NCBI RefSeq assembly: GCF_018613875.1
Contig: NZ_JAGGPJ010000001.1
Span: 106,199 to 170,198, forward strand
Direction: 5' to 3'
DNA: 64,000 bases
Source: Arthrobacter sp. ISL-28
GTDB lineage: Bacteria; Actinomycetota; Actinomycetes; Actinomycetales; Micrococcaceae
The notes beneath the pieces were generated by a model. The model was not told where the DNA came from. It ran no database searches and saw only the letters and a program-made list of their open reading frames with translations. Made by a program: the position numbers and the translations under genes. Below, in pieces: positions 1 through 8,133 of this stretch; position 1 is the first letter of the stretch; each line of letters begins with the position of its first letter.

Positions 1-804
1 GAACCGTTCTTCGGGAATGAGGTCGGCCATGAGTTCGTAGGCAGCGCGGTCGCCGCCAGGAATGGCCTCAACGTAAAAGGCTTTGACGCCCTCGCCGGCA
101 GCCTTCTCCACGGCCGTCCGGGCCAGCTTGGCGGCAGTTTCGAACCGTTCCGCATCTGCCGTGTCGCTCTGGATGCAGACATAGAGCCCGGGTTCTGCCT
201 CGGTACGGGCGATTTCCGCGTTCACGCCCAGGAACGCATCGTCCAGCCCGCGGTCGATTCCATAGGCCTCGGCCCCGGCTTCATCCCTCGCCGTGACATG
301 GCTGAATCCCTGGAACAGGGGCATTTCGGCAGGAGCGGAAGTCAGCAGGGGCATCAGCCCCTGCCCGGTTGCGATCAGGCGGGCACCCGTCATGTCGCGG
401 ACCGCGCGCATTCCCACGACGAGTCCGGCATGCTGCGACCAGTTCTCGTTGATGTAGCCTCCGCCGATGAGATGGAGCGATTCCGCCTCCCGCAATTTGA
501 GGAGGCCAAGGTCGTAGGTAGGGGAACCGAGCCCGGTAACACGAGCCCGGATCGTATCCGCGGCGGCTTCGAACGGAAAGTCGGCGTTTTCGTGAACCAG
601 CCGCCACAGCGTGTTCGTGACCCGGAGGCGCGGATGCAGCCCGTCGAAGAGGACTTGCGCAAGGCCTGGCTGCGGGCAATCCAACCAGACCTCGGCGTCG
701 GGACGCTCGAGGGCCAGATACTTGAGCCAGGCGGCAGCGATGAACTCGTCGCCGAAATTGGGATTGCCCGAAGGGCCGACCAGATAAATGAGACCCGACT
801 GCAT
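1..804 (-). CDS. Polysaccharide pyruvyl transferase family protein (3' end outside window)
   Basis: Family members (CsaB-like) transfer pyruvate from phosphoenolpyruvate to cell-surface glycans. The minus-strand frame runs from ATG 804 off the left edge, so 268 residues are visible and the C-terminus is missing. The N-terminal strand followed by GNPNFGDE (residues 13-20) and the LIGGGYIN segment near 112-119 are typical of the family. The frame stays open upstream as far as the stop of the kinase at 919, but no better start codon exists in it, and ATG 804 places the motif at the usual distance from the N-terminus. The ribosome binding site is weak, so translation may depend on the upstream kinase gene 114 bases away. 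The acceptor glycan cannot be inferred. Confidence 0.75.
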   Translation of the reverse strand, partial: MQSGLIYLVGPSGNPNFGDEFIAAAWLKYLALERPDAEVWLDCPQPGLAQVLFDGLHPRLRVTNTLWRLVHENADFPFEAAADTIRARVTGLGSPTYDLGLLKLREAESLHLIGGGYINENWSQHAGLVVGMRAVRDMTGARLIATGQGLMPLLTSAPAEMPLFQGFSHVTARDEAGAEAYGIDRGLDDAFLGVNAEIARTEAEPGLYVCIQSDTADAERFETAAKLARTAVEKAAGEGVKAFYVEAIPGGDRAAYELMADLIPEERF

Positions 805-918
805 GGTGAAAACTATATCGCCCTTGGGGATCTGGACCTCTCCACTACCCCCGGGCAGAAAGGATGGCGGCGGCAGAAGTGATGCCTCACCAACGGCGCG
901 GGCATCAGGGTTCTGCGG

Positions 919-1584
919 TCAGAACCAGGGGATGACCCGGTCGGCGCGGTGCCGGGTGGCTTCGATGAGGCGCGCATTGGCCTCGTCGGATCCGGCGGCC
1001 CAGGCCTCGGCCGCCGGCCGGTCCATTCCGAAGAGCATGTGCCGCTCGACGAGACGCGAAAGGCGAAGTCCCGGGGGAGTGTCGATGAACCACACTTCGT
1101 CCAGCTGGGAGCGCACCTGCTGCCATTTCGGGTCGTCGGACAGCAGGTAGTTGCCTTCGGTGATAATCAGCGGCACGGACGCCGGAACGGCGATGGACGC
1201 TGCCACAGGCTCATCGATCGCGCGCCGGAAGTCGGGGGCATAAACAATGTCCTCGTCCCGCCGCGCAAGCCGCTGCAGCAGCGAGAAGTAGCCGCCGACG
1301 TCGAAGGTGTCCGGAGCGCCCTTGCGCTGCTTGAGCGGGGTGCCGTCAATGATGGCGTTCCCGAGGTGGAAGCCGTCCATGGGAACAACGAGCGCCGACC
1401 CGGGACCGAAAGATTCCGCCAGGCAGGCGGCGAAAGTGGACTTTCCAGAGCCGGGCGCGCCGGCCACTCCGAGCAGGACCCGGATTCCGCCGGTCAGCCG
1501 TAGGCGTAGCTCCATAACGGCCTGCCGGATGGCCGGGGAGTCGAAGGCCCGGACTGCCTGCGGCTGCACGTTGGGCATAGTCAT
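919..1584 (-). CDS. P-loop nucleoside/nucleotide kinase family protein (uridine kinase-like)
   Basis: A 221-residue cytoplasmic kinase of the uridine kinase/pantothenate kinase-like group (related to E. coli YggC). A Walker A motif GAPGSGKST lies at residues 42-50, followed by the conserved DGFHL at 70-74 that in this group helps bind the phosphate acceptor. A hydrophobic strand ending in TEGNYLL (near 143) and a C-terminal LID-like segment rich in Arg (ERHMLFG) complete the fold. Length is normal for the family. It is followed by the pyruvyl transferase on the same strand. Substrate is not deducible; members act on nucleosides, sugars or vitamins. A second ATG lies two codons downstream. Confidence 0.8.
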   Translation of the reverse strand: MTMPNVQPQAVRAFDSPAIRQAVMELRLRLTGGIRVLLGVAGAPGSGKSTFAACLAESFGPGSALVVPMDGFHLGNAIIDGTPLKQRKGAPDTFDVGGYFSLLQRLARRDEDIVYAPDFRRAIDEPVAASIAVPASVPLIITEGNYLLSDDPKWQQVRSQLDEVWFIDTPPGLRLSRLVERHMLFGMDRPAAEAWAAGSDEANARLIEATRHRADRVIPWF

Positions 1585-1671
1585 GGAAAGAATCCTAGGC
1601 GAGGTGCGGCGCCTGATGTTTGCCGGTCCAGTCGCGGCTCCACCGAGAGGAGCTGCGTCGGGAGGAGCCGC

Positions 1672-2175
1672 TCAGTCGAGCGGGATCGTAATGGTGACTG
1701 CCGTGCCCGATCCGGGATCGGAATCTATGGCCACCGTCCCGCCGGCTTCCTGGACTGCCGCGGATATTATCCCGAGTCCGGGCCGCCCGCCGTCGGCGTT
1801 TGCCGGCCCCAACGCCTCGCCTTGGCCGGAGGGGTTTCCCGACTGGGAGCCGAATCCAGTGCCGTTGTCCGCTACCGTCAACCGGATTCCGTGGAAGACG
1901 GGTGAAAGCCGCACCGTTACGTCAGTGGCGTGTGCATGCTTGAACGTGTTGCTCAACGCAATCTGCGCTGACTTGTAGAGCAGGGTGGCGCAACTGGCCG
2001 AGATTTCAAGGCCATGATGCGGTGTCTCCCAGTGGACGCACGCGCCCTGCCGGCGCAGCGGTGCCGTCAGCCTGTCAATGCAGCCAGCGAGTCCGAGCCG
2101 GTGGAAGTCCACGGGCTGCGGATCCGTGATTACACCCCCGATCTCAGTGGCTTCTTCGAGAGTCGCTGCGTTCAT
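1672..2175 (-). CDS. Orphan histidine-kinase-type ATPase domain protein
   Basis: 167 residues that consist almost only of a HATPase_c domain of the NarX/DesK type. An N box ALSNTFKHA is at 73-81, the G1 box DNGTGFG at 103-109 and a GLGI G2 box at 133-136. The sensor and the phospho-accepting histidine helix are missing. The start is supported by AGGAGG eleven bases upstream of ATG 2175, so this is not just the tail of a decayed kinase gene read by chance. No response regulator is adjacent. It could be an anti-sigma-type or redox-partner ATPase, or a remnant of a sensor kinase that kept a translation start. Function unknown. Confidence 0.65.
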   Translation of the reverse strand: MNAATLEEATEIGGVITDPQPVDFHRLGLAGCIDRLTAPLRRQGACVHWETPHHGLEISASCATLLYKSAQIALSNTFKHAHATDVTVRLSPVFHGIRLTVADNGTGFGSQSGNPSGQGEALGPANADGGRPGLGIISAAVQEAGGTVAIDSDPGSGTAVTITIPLD

Positions 2176-2395
2176 GGCGCCGTCCGCCTCCTAGCGGTCC
2201 TAATGCATCTGTCCCCCAGAGGATCGCTCCCCAGAGGCCGATGTATTTAGGGTGGCGTCGACGGATCAGGCTTAGCGCGGGATTTCCTCAGGATCCGATC
2301 AGGTTTCCCTGAGCCGCTGGATTTCCTGGGCCTATCGTTTACAGGGGTAGGCAACGCCCCTCTGGAACTGCCGCCTCCGCTGAGTTTCGGCCCTG

Positions 2396-2635
2396 CTACT
2401 GAGCCAACGACGAGGGCTGGAGCGCCTGCTGCGGAAAGGTGACTGCGTCAGCGGCGTCAAGCACTTCCAGTGCTGTCATATGGGCTGCGGCGGCCACTTC
2501 CCTGATGGGCTTGCCATGCGTCACCGCTGCTGCCACGGCTGTCTGCAGGGTTATTGCGGCAGGCTCGTGCTCTGTGGTCGCTGATTCCAGCGTGGCCACG
2601 GCTTCTTCCACTGCCCGGATGTCGTCATCGTCCAT
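2396..2635 (-). CDS. Small hypothetical protein, acidic N-terminus
   Basis: 79 residues starting MDDDDIRAVEEAVATLES. I chose ATG 2635 because AGGAG stands seven bases upstream; the longer reading from 2713 has no such site. The C-terminal half (KPIREVAAAAHMTALEVLDAAD) looks like a short helix-turn-helix but is not one I recognise. It is divergent from the TetR-type gene at 2786 and the two share an operator at 2729-2746, so the regulator probably controls it. Function unknown. Confidence 0.55.
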   Translation of the reverse strand: MDDDDIRAVEEAVATLESATTEHEPAAITLQTAVAAAVTHGKPIREVAAAAHMTALEVLDAADAVTFPQQALQPSSLAQ

Positions 2636-2728
2636 CGGTGTGCTCCTGTCTCTGCTCCATTGCAGTACCGCCGGCAGCACCAGAGGGATGGTTCCTCGGA
2701 AATGCTGCTTCACGCTGATAAAACCATA

Positions 2729-2746
2729 AGACAGACAGGTCTGTCT
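2729..2746. promoter_or_regulatory. TetR-type operator
   Basis: The sequence AGACAGACAGGTCTGTCT is an 8-bp perfect inverted repeat with a 2-bp centre. It lies 40 bp before the TetR-family start and 94 bp before the divergent small gene. Size, symmetry and position match autoregulatory operators of TetR proteins. Binding is inferred. Confidence 0.7.
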
Positions 2747-2785
2747 CTGCCAGTCCCAAAGTTCCCAAGGTAGAGTATCCGTTTG

Positions 2786-3400
2786 ATGAACGCACCTGAT
2801 TCAACAGGGAGCACGCTGCTGCCCCAAGGGATTCGTGCCGGTCAGAACGAACCCCTGCACCGGATACTGTCCGCTGCCTATGAGCTGTTCTCGCGGCGAG
2901 GCATCCGCGACGTCGGCATTAACGAGCTGATCGAGCGTTCCGGCGTGGCCAAATCCACCTTCTATCGGCATTTCCCATCGAAGGACGCCCTGGTTCTTGC
3001 CTTCCTCTCACTCCGCGATCAGGTGTGGACCGTGGATCTCATCATCTCCGAGGCCAGGCGCCGGGGTAACTCGCCCGAGGAACGGCTGCTGGCCATCTTT
3101 GATGTTTTTGGTGACTGGTTCCAGCGTGATGATTTCGAAGCCTGCACCTTCATTAACGTTCTCCTGGAAATGGGCCCCGACCATCCGCTGGGGGAGGCCA
3201 GCATCGGCTACCTCGCCCGGATCCGCGGCCACCTGCAGGCGCTCGCCGAGGAAGCAGGCCTGCGCGACACAGAAGAGTTCGCCCGCTCGTGGCACATTCT
3301 CATGAAGGGTTCCATCATCTCCGCCACCGAGGGTGACTTCCTGGCCTCCAAGCGCGCCCAGCAGATGGCGGGCTGGCTGATCGCCCACCACCAGAGCTGA
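2786..3400 (+). CDS. TetR/AcrR family transcriptional regulator
   Basis: A 204-residue regulator with an N-terminal TetR helix-turn-helix (about residues 25-70, with ELIERSGVAKSTFYRHFPSK as the recognition region) and a helical ligand-binding C-terminal domain. ATG 2786 is used; a TTG lies directly before it. The palindrome at 2729-2746 makes autoregulation likely, together with control of the divergent 79-residue protein. No transporter or enzyme is adjacent to suggest the ligand. Length and domain order are normal for the family. Confidence 0.88.
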   Translation: MNAPDSTGSTLLPQGIRAGQNEPLHRILSAAYELFSRRGIRDVGINELIERSGVAKSTFYRHFPSKDALVLAFLSLRDQVWTVDLIISEARRRGNSPEERLLAIFDVFGDWFQRDDFEACTFINVLLEMGPDHPLGEASIGYLARIRGHLQALAEEAGLRDTEEFARSWHILMKGSIISATEGDFLASKRAQQMAGWLIAHHQS

Positions 3401-3447
3401 CGCGGGCACGGCGCTGGCAGTACTTCCGCCGACGGCTCATGTGCACG

Positions 3448-4002
3448 TTAGCCATCCTTCTTGCCTTTGCCTTTGTCCGACCCCCTGGCCGGAGCTTCCT
3501 TGGCAGACTGGGGTGTCTGGGCGGGTTGGGGTGCCAGGGTAACCGTGGGCTGATTGGTGGCCAGGTTCTGGTCGGACCCTTCTGCAGCAGCTTCCGACTC
3601 TTTGGCCGCCGTGGCCTTTTCCGCAGCCGCCGTTGCTGCCGCAGCCTTCTCTGCCGCAGCCTTGCTGGCGGCGGCCTCTGCGGCAGCGGCTGCCCGAAGG
3701 CTTGCCCGGACTGCCTCGACGGCTTTCATGATGCTTTGGTGGCGCTTGAATGACACGTCACCGTTTGCCGCAGCCCGCGTCAGGTGCTCGACCAGTTCGT
3801 CAAGCGTCCGCAGTCCTGTTGCCGGGTCCCCTGTAGCCGCCGCCGTTGTGACAGCCAGGACACGGGATTGCAGCTCCCTGCCGGTCTTTGCTTCCAGATC
3901 CGGGGGTGGGGCGCAGCCGGCAATCGCAATGATGAGAGCGGCGGCCAACAGCCTGACGGCAACGCGCAGCCGCCTAAGTCTGCGGTCCAGCCAATCCACC
4001 AT
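3448..4002 (-). CDS. Alanine-rich lipoprotein with coiled-coil region
   Basis: 184 residues. Basic N-terminus, hydrophobic segment 15-28 and lipobox IAGC with Cys30 mark it as a membrane-anchored extracellular lipoprotein. After a mixed region with predicted helices, residues about 100-145 are dominated by Ala, Glu and Lys (AAAEKAAAATAAAEKATAAK), likely a long helix or coiled coil. The tail is Pro/Gln-rich and ends in a basic GKGKKDG. Actinobacteria of this group often carry such proteins, annotated as mucin-associated surface protein; that label says nothing about function. It converges with the TetR gene. Confidence 0.65.
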   Translation of the reverse strand: MVDWLDRRLRRLRVAVRLLAAALIIAIAGCAPPPDLEAKTGRELQSRVLAVTTAAATGDPATGLRTLDELVEHLTRAAANGDVSFKRHQSIMKAVEAVRASLRAAAAAEAAASKAAAEKAAAATAAAEKATAAKESEAAAEGSDQNLATNQPTVTLAPQPAQTPQSAKEAPARGSDKGKGKKDG

Positions 4003-4101
4003 GGTTCCTTGCCTTTGCCAGTCGATTCCGCCGCTGAGGGGTTCCTGCCTCGGTGCCGAAGCGGCGCCGTTCTTGTAGCGGCAACCGAATAAATCATAAG
4101 C

Positions 4102-4419
4102 CTACTTAGCTTCTATTGTTGACTCGGCCGAGGCCATCGGCCGCCCTGAGTTCTCGAGCAGGTGGCACAGCAGGGCCTGTTCGGGGCAGCCTGGGTGGGC
4201 GGAGAGATGGCGCAACAATCTCTGCCGTATCTCCGACTGGGGATCCGTGGCCGAGATGATGTCCAGGATGAGGTCGATGACCTGCTGGCGCATCAATGTC
4301 CGGTCCGGATGGCCCGGACAGGCATCACTTTGTACAGGGCGGCCGGATGGTTGGAGTTCACTGACTCCAGAGCCCGCCCGCGGTTCACGCTCCTGCGGGG
4401 CCGGGACGTTAGCGGCCAT
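4102..4419 (-). CDS. Small hypothetical protein, coupled to upstream secreted peptide gene
   Basis: 105 residues beginning MAANVPAPQE. The middle (LMRQQVIDLILDIISATD) and C-terminal part look helical; two Cys pairs are present (PGCPEQALLC and DACPGH). No family recognised. Its ATG overlaps the last codons of the preceding gene (11-bp overlap, different frame), which suggests translational coupling. No signal peptide is seen, so this protein is probably cytoplasmic while its partner is secreted. Confidence 0.45.
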   Translation of the reverse strand: MAANVPAPQEREPRAGSGVSELQPSGRPVQSDACPGHPDRTLMRQQVIDLILDIISATDPQSEIRQRLLRHLSAHPGCPEQALLCHLLENSGRPMASAESTIEAK

Positions 4420-4564
4420 TCGGGCCTCCCTGGTCCCCGGCCAGATAAGGAACCACTATGCCTGGTGCCTGGACGGGCGCCGGCTCGGCTGCCAGCGCCT
4501 GGCTCCATGCCTGAAGCCCGGCAACGGCGGTCAAGGGCAGACATAGGAGTAACAGCTTCTTCAT
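4409..4564 (-). CDS. Short secreted or membrane-anchored peptide
   Basis: 51 residues: MKKLLLLCLPLTAVAGLQAW, then SQALAAEPAPVQAPG and a short tail. It is a textbook signal peptide with an ALAA-E cleavage site near residue 26, leaving only about 25 residues rich in Pro, Val and Gly. AAAGGGGAG lies upstream of ATG 4564. Function unknown. It overlaps the start of the 4102-4419 gene. Confidence 0.5.
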   Translation of the reverse strand: MKKLLLLCLPLTAVAGLQAWSQALAAEPAPVQAPGIVVPYLAGDQGGPNGR

Positions 4565-4958
4565 CAGGGCTCCCCTTTCAATGGCCGCACTGCCGGACAG
4601 ACTCAATATCGCGCGGACCTCCTGTGAAAACCTCGTCGCCCAATCCCCCGCATTTCGGTCGCCGAGCGGGGAAATGGGGGGTCTGGGGTGGGCCATCATC
4701 CCCATATGCGGGAGTATCAGGATTTCCATCAGGAAATCCCGGGGTTTTCACAAGCAACCGGGGAAGCAGGTTGTTTGGCGACCGCGCTGTTCCCTTAACC
4801 GCCGTGCCCTTAACCGCCGTGCCCCAACCGCCGTGCTCCTAACAGTTGCGCCCTTAACATCCGGATGGCCCGGGCGTAGTTTATTGGTGTCGGGACCCAT
4901 TCCGGCCCCTTCCCTCGTCAGCCGAAACCGGGCCGGAAGCAGACAGGAGGTATCAGCG
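4565..4958. other. 394-bp intergenic region with hairpin and 15-bp tandem repeats
   Basis: No convincing gene is present. A perfect 8-bp inverted repeat (GGATTTCC, 4-bp loop, GGAAATCC) lies at 4720-4739 and could be an operator or weak terminator. Five units of about 15 bp with consensus CGCCGTGCCCTTAAC fill 4785-4858. The Hsp20 gene starts at 4959 behind AGGAGG. The region must hold promoters for the leftward peptide gene and the rightward Hsp20 gene, but I see no clear -35/-10 pair. Confidence 0.6.
4785..4858. repeat. 15-bp tandem repeat, five units
   Basis: Units at 4785, 4800, 4815 (14 bp), 4829 and 4844, consensus CGCCGTGCCCTTAAC. The outer copies are the most divergent. The array is non-coding and 100 bp upstream of the Hsp20 start. 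Confidence 0.8.
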
Positions 4959-5396
4959 ATGGCCAACATTCTCCGCCGCGCCGGTGTGGACTTTCCGGAG
5001 CCCTTCCGTCGGTTCCTTGAAGGAGACCTCGACTCCTGGCTTCGCGTGGAGGAATTCCGCGAGGCCGGGACTCTGGTAGTCAAGGCCGAGGTCCCGGGGA
5101 TCGACCCGGACAACGACGTCGATATCACCTTGGTGGGCAACCAGTTGCAGATTTCAGTCAGGCATGAGGAAAAAAGCGAGCACAGGGGCAAAGAGGGGTA
5201 CCGCACGGAATTCCGCTACGGCACGTTTGCTCGAACGGTCACTCTGCCCGCTCCCGTGAATCAGGAGGACGTCCGCGCCTCTTACACGGACGGGATCCTG
5301 GAAGTCCGGATCCCGGTACCCGAAGAACCTGCCGCTGGGGCACGGAAGATCCCTGTCTCCCGAGGTTCCGGGGCGACGCCTGGTTCCGCAGTCTAG
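4959..5396 (+). CDS. Hsp20/alpha-crystallin family small heat-shock protein
   Basis: 145 residues; an ATP-independent holdase that binds unfolding proteins in the cytoplasm. The alpha-crystallin domain covers roughly residues 35-130, with the start TLVVKAEVPGIDPDNDVDIT, the conserved Arg/Phe strand YGTFARTVTLPAPV and the C-terminal DGILEVRIPVPEE. The I-x-V/I type tail motif is not clean (KIPVSRG). ATG 4959 has AGGAGG eight bases upstream; the open frame extends further 5' without a ribosome site. A second Hsp20 in the window (23753) is only distantly similar. Confidence 0.88.
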   Translation: MANILRRAGVDFPEPFRRFLEGDLDSWLRVEEFREAGTLVVKAEVPGIDPDNDVDITLVGNQLQISVRHEEKSEHRGKEGYRTEFRYGTFARTVTLPAPVNQEDVRASYTDGILEVRIPVPEEPAAGARKIPVSRGSGATPGSAV

Positions 5397-5523
5397 GAGC
5401 AAACGGCTGGCGGGCCGGTGAGGCGTCTCCGCACTCTTGAGTCTGCGTTGGATAGAGTCGACCTACACGTGACGCGGCCGCGCACGCTGGAAGCGCGGCT
5501 GCCCGGTCGGCGAAAGGGACGCA

Positions 5524-6027
5524 GTGTGTTGGATCAGACATACGCTCGCCCGGCGTATGGCGGTGATGCTTGCCGTTTTCACCTTGGCCGGAGGGATGGT
5601 TGGTTGCGGCGTCTCAATGCCAGCGGACCCGAATGGCACCTTGGAGCGGGTCTCTGGCGGGACCCTGCGCGTCGGCGCCACAGCCAACGGCAAGTGGGTC
5701 AGCCTCGGGCAGGGACAGGAACCTCGCGGAATCGAGCCCTCGCTGGTACGCTCCTTCGCCGCCACCATCGGTGCCACCCCTGAGTGGGTGACCGGAAGTG
5801 AGCAGGAGCTGACCAAGGCACTCAAGGAGGGCGAGCTGGATCTGGTGGTCGGCGGCTTTGCCGCCGAGACGCCGTGGATTACGCATGCGGGAACTACGCG
5901 GCCGTATACGGAATCGAAGGACGCCTTTGGCAAGACGGTGGAGCATGTACTTCTGGTGCGGCTGGGCGAAAACGCCTTTCTGCTGGCACTGGATCGCTTT
6001 CTTCTGGAACAGGACGTGCAGGGATGA
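5524..6027 (+). CDS. Half-size solute-binding-like lipoprotein
   Basis: 167 residues with a GTG start. The signal segment MLAVFTLAGGMVGC gives a lipobox Cys near residue 28. The mature part matches the first lobe of family 3 periplasmic-type binding proteins (GGTLRVGATANGKWVSL, GIEPSLVRSFAATIGATPEW, LDLVVGGFAAETPW) and then jumps to the usual C-terminal helix (GENAFLLALDRFLLEQ). The second lobe is absent. Its TGA overlaps the ATG of the following cation transporter gene (ATGA), so the pair were translated together. No ABC permease is nearby; it may be a sensor or accessory of the transporter. Confidence 0.65.
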   Translation: MCWIRHTLARRMAVMLAVFTLAGGMVGCGVSMPADPNGTLERVSGGTLRVGATANGKWVSLGQGQEPRGIEPSLVRSFAATIGATPEWVTGSEQELTKALKEGELDLVVGGFAAETPWITHAGTTRPYTESKDAFGKTVEHVLLVRLGENAFLLALDRFLLEQDVQG

Positions 6028-7030
6028 GCCGCACGGATGCAGTCGGCAGGTTCGGGAACACCGAGTTGCCCCAGAAGCAAAAAGACGCCCTGCAGAAGGC
6101 AATCAAATTCGAGTGGATAACATTCGCCCTTCTGACAGTTTCCGCGACGCTCGTCTTCCTGGTCCTGGGCAATTCGCAGGATGGATCGAGGACCTCCTCT
6201 CGGTCCTTCCGCCGATCGCATTCCTGCTGGCCGTCCGGCTGATCCGGCGCCCTCCTACAAAGAAACACCCGTACGGCTATCACCGCTCGGTGGGAATCGC
6301 ACACCTGGTTGCCGCAATGGCCCTGGTGGCCATGGGCGCGTTCCTGATCGTAGACTCCGCCGCCGGTTTGTTCAGTGCGGAGCATCCGACGATCGGGGTA
6401 TTGAGCTGTTCGGGCATACCATCTGGCTTGGCTGGCTCATGGTCGGGGCGATGCTGCTGACGGCGGCCCCTCCGGTCTATCTTGGACGGGTCAAATTCAA
6501 TCTGGCCCAGGCGCTCCACGACAAAGTGCTCTATGCCGACGCCGATATGAACAAGGCAGATTGGATGACAACCGGAGCTGCCGCCATCGGTGTTCTCGGC
6601 ATTGGCGCGGGCCTTTGGTGGGCTGACTATGCCGCGGCGATACTGATTTCCATAAGCATTCTTCGGGACGGGGTGAGAAATTTCCGCGGTGCTGTGGGAG
6701 CCCTGATCGATACCCAGGCGCACACGGTGGATGACTCCGCACCCGATCCACTCAACCGGCGGATCGACATCTACCTGAAGGGTCTTCCCTGGTGAGCGAG
6801 GCGGCCTCACGCAACCGGGATGAGGGGCATGTCTTCCATATCGAATCCTTGTGGTGCCGGCCGGGGGCAGGCTTCCAACCCTGAAAATCATGGAGGAAGC
6901 ACGTAAAGCCTGTGCCGGGCTCGACTGGAAGGTGCAGGACATCGTCATCGTCCCGGTTGCGGAGTTGCCGGAAGAGTTCCTGCCTGGACTCCGGGCGCCG
7001 GGGGCCGAGTACTTAGCCGTCACCCCTCGT
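6024..7030 (+). pseudogene. Cation diffusion facilitator (CDF) transporter, multiply frameshifted
   Basis: Three forward frames together spell one CDF-type cation efflux protein: IKFEWITFALLTVSATLVFL, then WIEDLLSVLPPIAFLLAVRL and HPYGYHRSVGIAHLVAAMAL, then YADADMNKADWMTTGAAAIG and the cytoplasmic C-terminal part (LKIMEEARKACAGLDWKV). Changes of frame are needed near 6175 (with a few residues missing), near 6405, at the TGA near 6795 and near 6850. The HPYGYHR and DADMNKADW metal-site segments survive but in separate frames. No single open frame exceeds about a third of the protein, so it is broken unless the sequence is wrong. The last recognisable residues overlap the 3' end of the opposing GAF-ANTAR gene. 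Confidence 0.8.
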
Positions 7031-7964
7031 AGTGTGTCTTTGCAGAGCCCTGCCCGAGTGAATCGACGATCGCCGTCGCGACGCTGTGGAGTTTGATGTT
7101 CCGGGTGCTTGAGGCTGCCTTCAAAAGCTCGAACGCCTCCTCCTGGCTGCACCGGTTCTGCGCCATGATCACCCCGACGGCAACATCAATCACCGTCCGT
7201 GTTTCCAGTGTGGCCTTGAGGTTCGCTGCCGTATCACTGTAGTGGGCGAACCGCACGGCAAGCCGCAGCGCCATGGAGGTCTGGCTAACAAAGTCTTCCG
7301 CCAGCTCCAGGACTTTGCCCTCGAACCGATCCCGACGGTGGGAGTAGAGGTTCAAGGCAGCGCGCGTCTCGCCTTCGAGCCGGAAGGGGATCGCCAAAAT
7401 GGAGCGCACCCCGTGGCCCAGCACTGTGCGCGCGTACTGCGGCCACCGTTCATGGTCTTCAAGATCGGTGATATGGACGGTCACCTGCTCGCGCGAAGCT
7501 GTCATGCAGGGTCCGTCGCCGAAGTCGTACTGTATTTCGTCCATGGCCTGCGCTTCGGGACTGCTGCTGGCCACAGTGGCGGCTTTGCGATGCCGCAACA
7601 GGGTGATGCCGCACAGGACTTCGTCACCGGGAACGGACAGGCTTCGGGCGGAAACCCGTGCGAGCTCATGGAGGAAATCCTCCACATCCGAGCTGGCGAG
7701 CACCATTTTATTCAGGTGCTCTGTGATTGATGTTTCAGTTTTTGCGGTCGACTCGCGGGCCACGATTCCCAGTACCGTTTCGCTCAGGTCAAGACGAGCC
7801 GGCGGGCAGCGCATTCCACGGAAGAGGAGGGCAGCGGCAGCAAAAGAGCCGGATCGAACAACTATCCAACGGCCTTCTGCTAAACCGTACCGGGAAATTA
7901 TATACACCAGTTCGAAGGTCATCAGGACGGCAAGTCCGGAGGATGAAAACGGCAGGTCCGCCAT
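7020..7964 (-). CDS. GAF and ANTAR domain regulator
   Basis: Up to 314 residues. A GAF domain spans about 95-245 (core GITLLRHRKAATVASSS and FGDGPCMTA) and an RNA-binding ANTAR domain about 250-305 (RTVIDVAVGVIMAQNRCSQE). ANTAR proteins act as transcription antiterminators by binding paired stem-loops in leader RNA; the GAF domain is the likely input. The first 60-80 residues do not resemble the family and the true start may be an internal ATG or GTG (for example before LDLSETVLGIVARES); no strong ribosome site decides this. A paralogue lies at 31205-32017. Confidence 0.8.
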   Translation of the reverse strand: MADLPFSSSGLAVLMTFELVYIISRYGLAEGRWIVVRSGSFAAAALLFRGMRCPPARLDLSETVLGIVARESTAKTETSITEHLNKMVLASSDVEDFLHELARVSARSLSVPGDEVLCGITLLRHRKAATVASSSPEAQAMDEIQYDFGDGPCMTASREQVTVHITDLEDHERWPQYARTVLGHGVRSILAIPFRLEGETRAALNLYSHRRDRFEGKVLELAEDFVSQTSMALRLAVRFAHYSDTAANLKATLETRTVIDVAVGVIMAQNRCSQEEAFELLKAASSTRNIKLHSVATAIVDSLGQGSAKTHYEG

Positions 7965-8133
7965 GCGGCTCTGTTTTTCCTAGAACTAACAGGGCCTGCC
8001 AAAGGGCTGCGCCGGTCCGCCGGCACACCTAGGCTGGGGAGGAAGGTGACCGGCGGAATCCGCTCCGGCAATCTTCAAACAGGCGGCTCATTGGCACCTG
8101 GGCCAGCCAGCGAACCAGGCAGAGGAGACCATC

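Noticed and set aside
7096..7730. Plus-strand frames opposite the GAF-ANTAR gene
   Set aside because: They contain no domain and are antisense to a well-supported gene.
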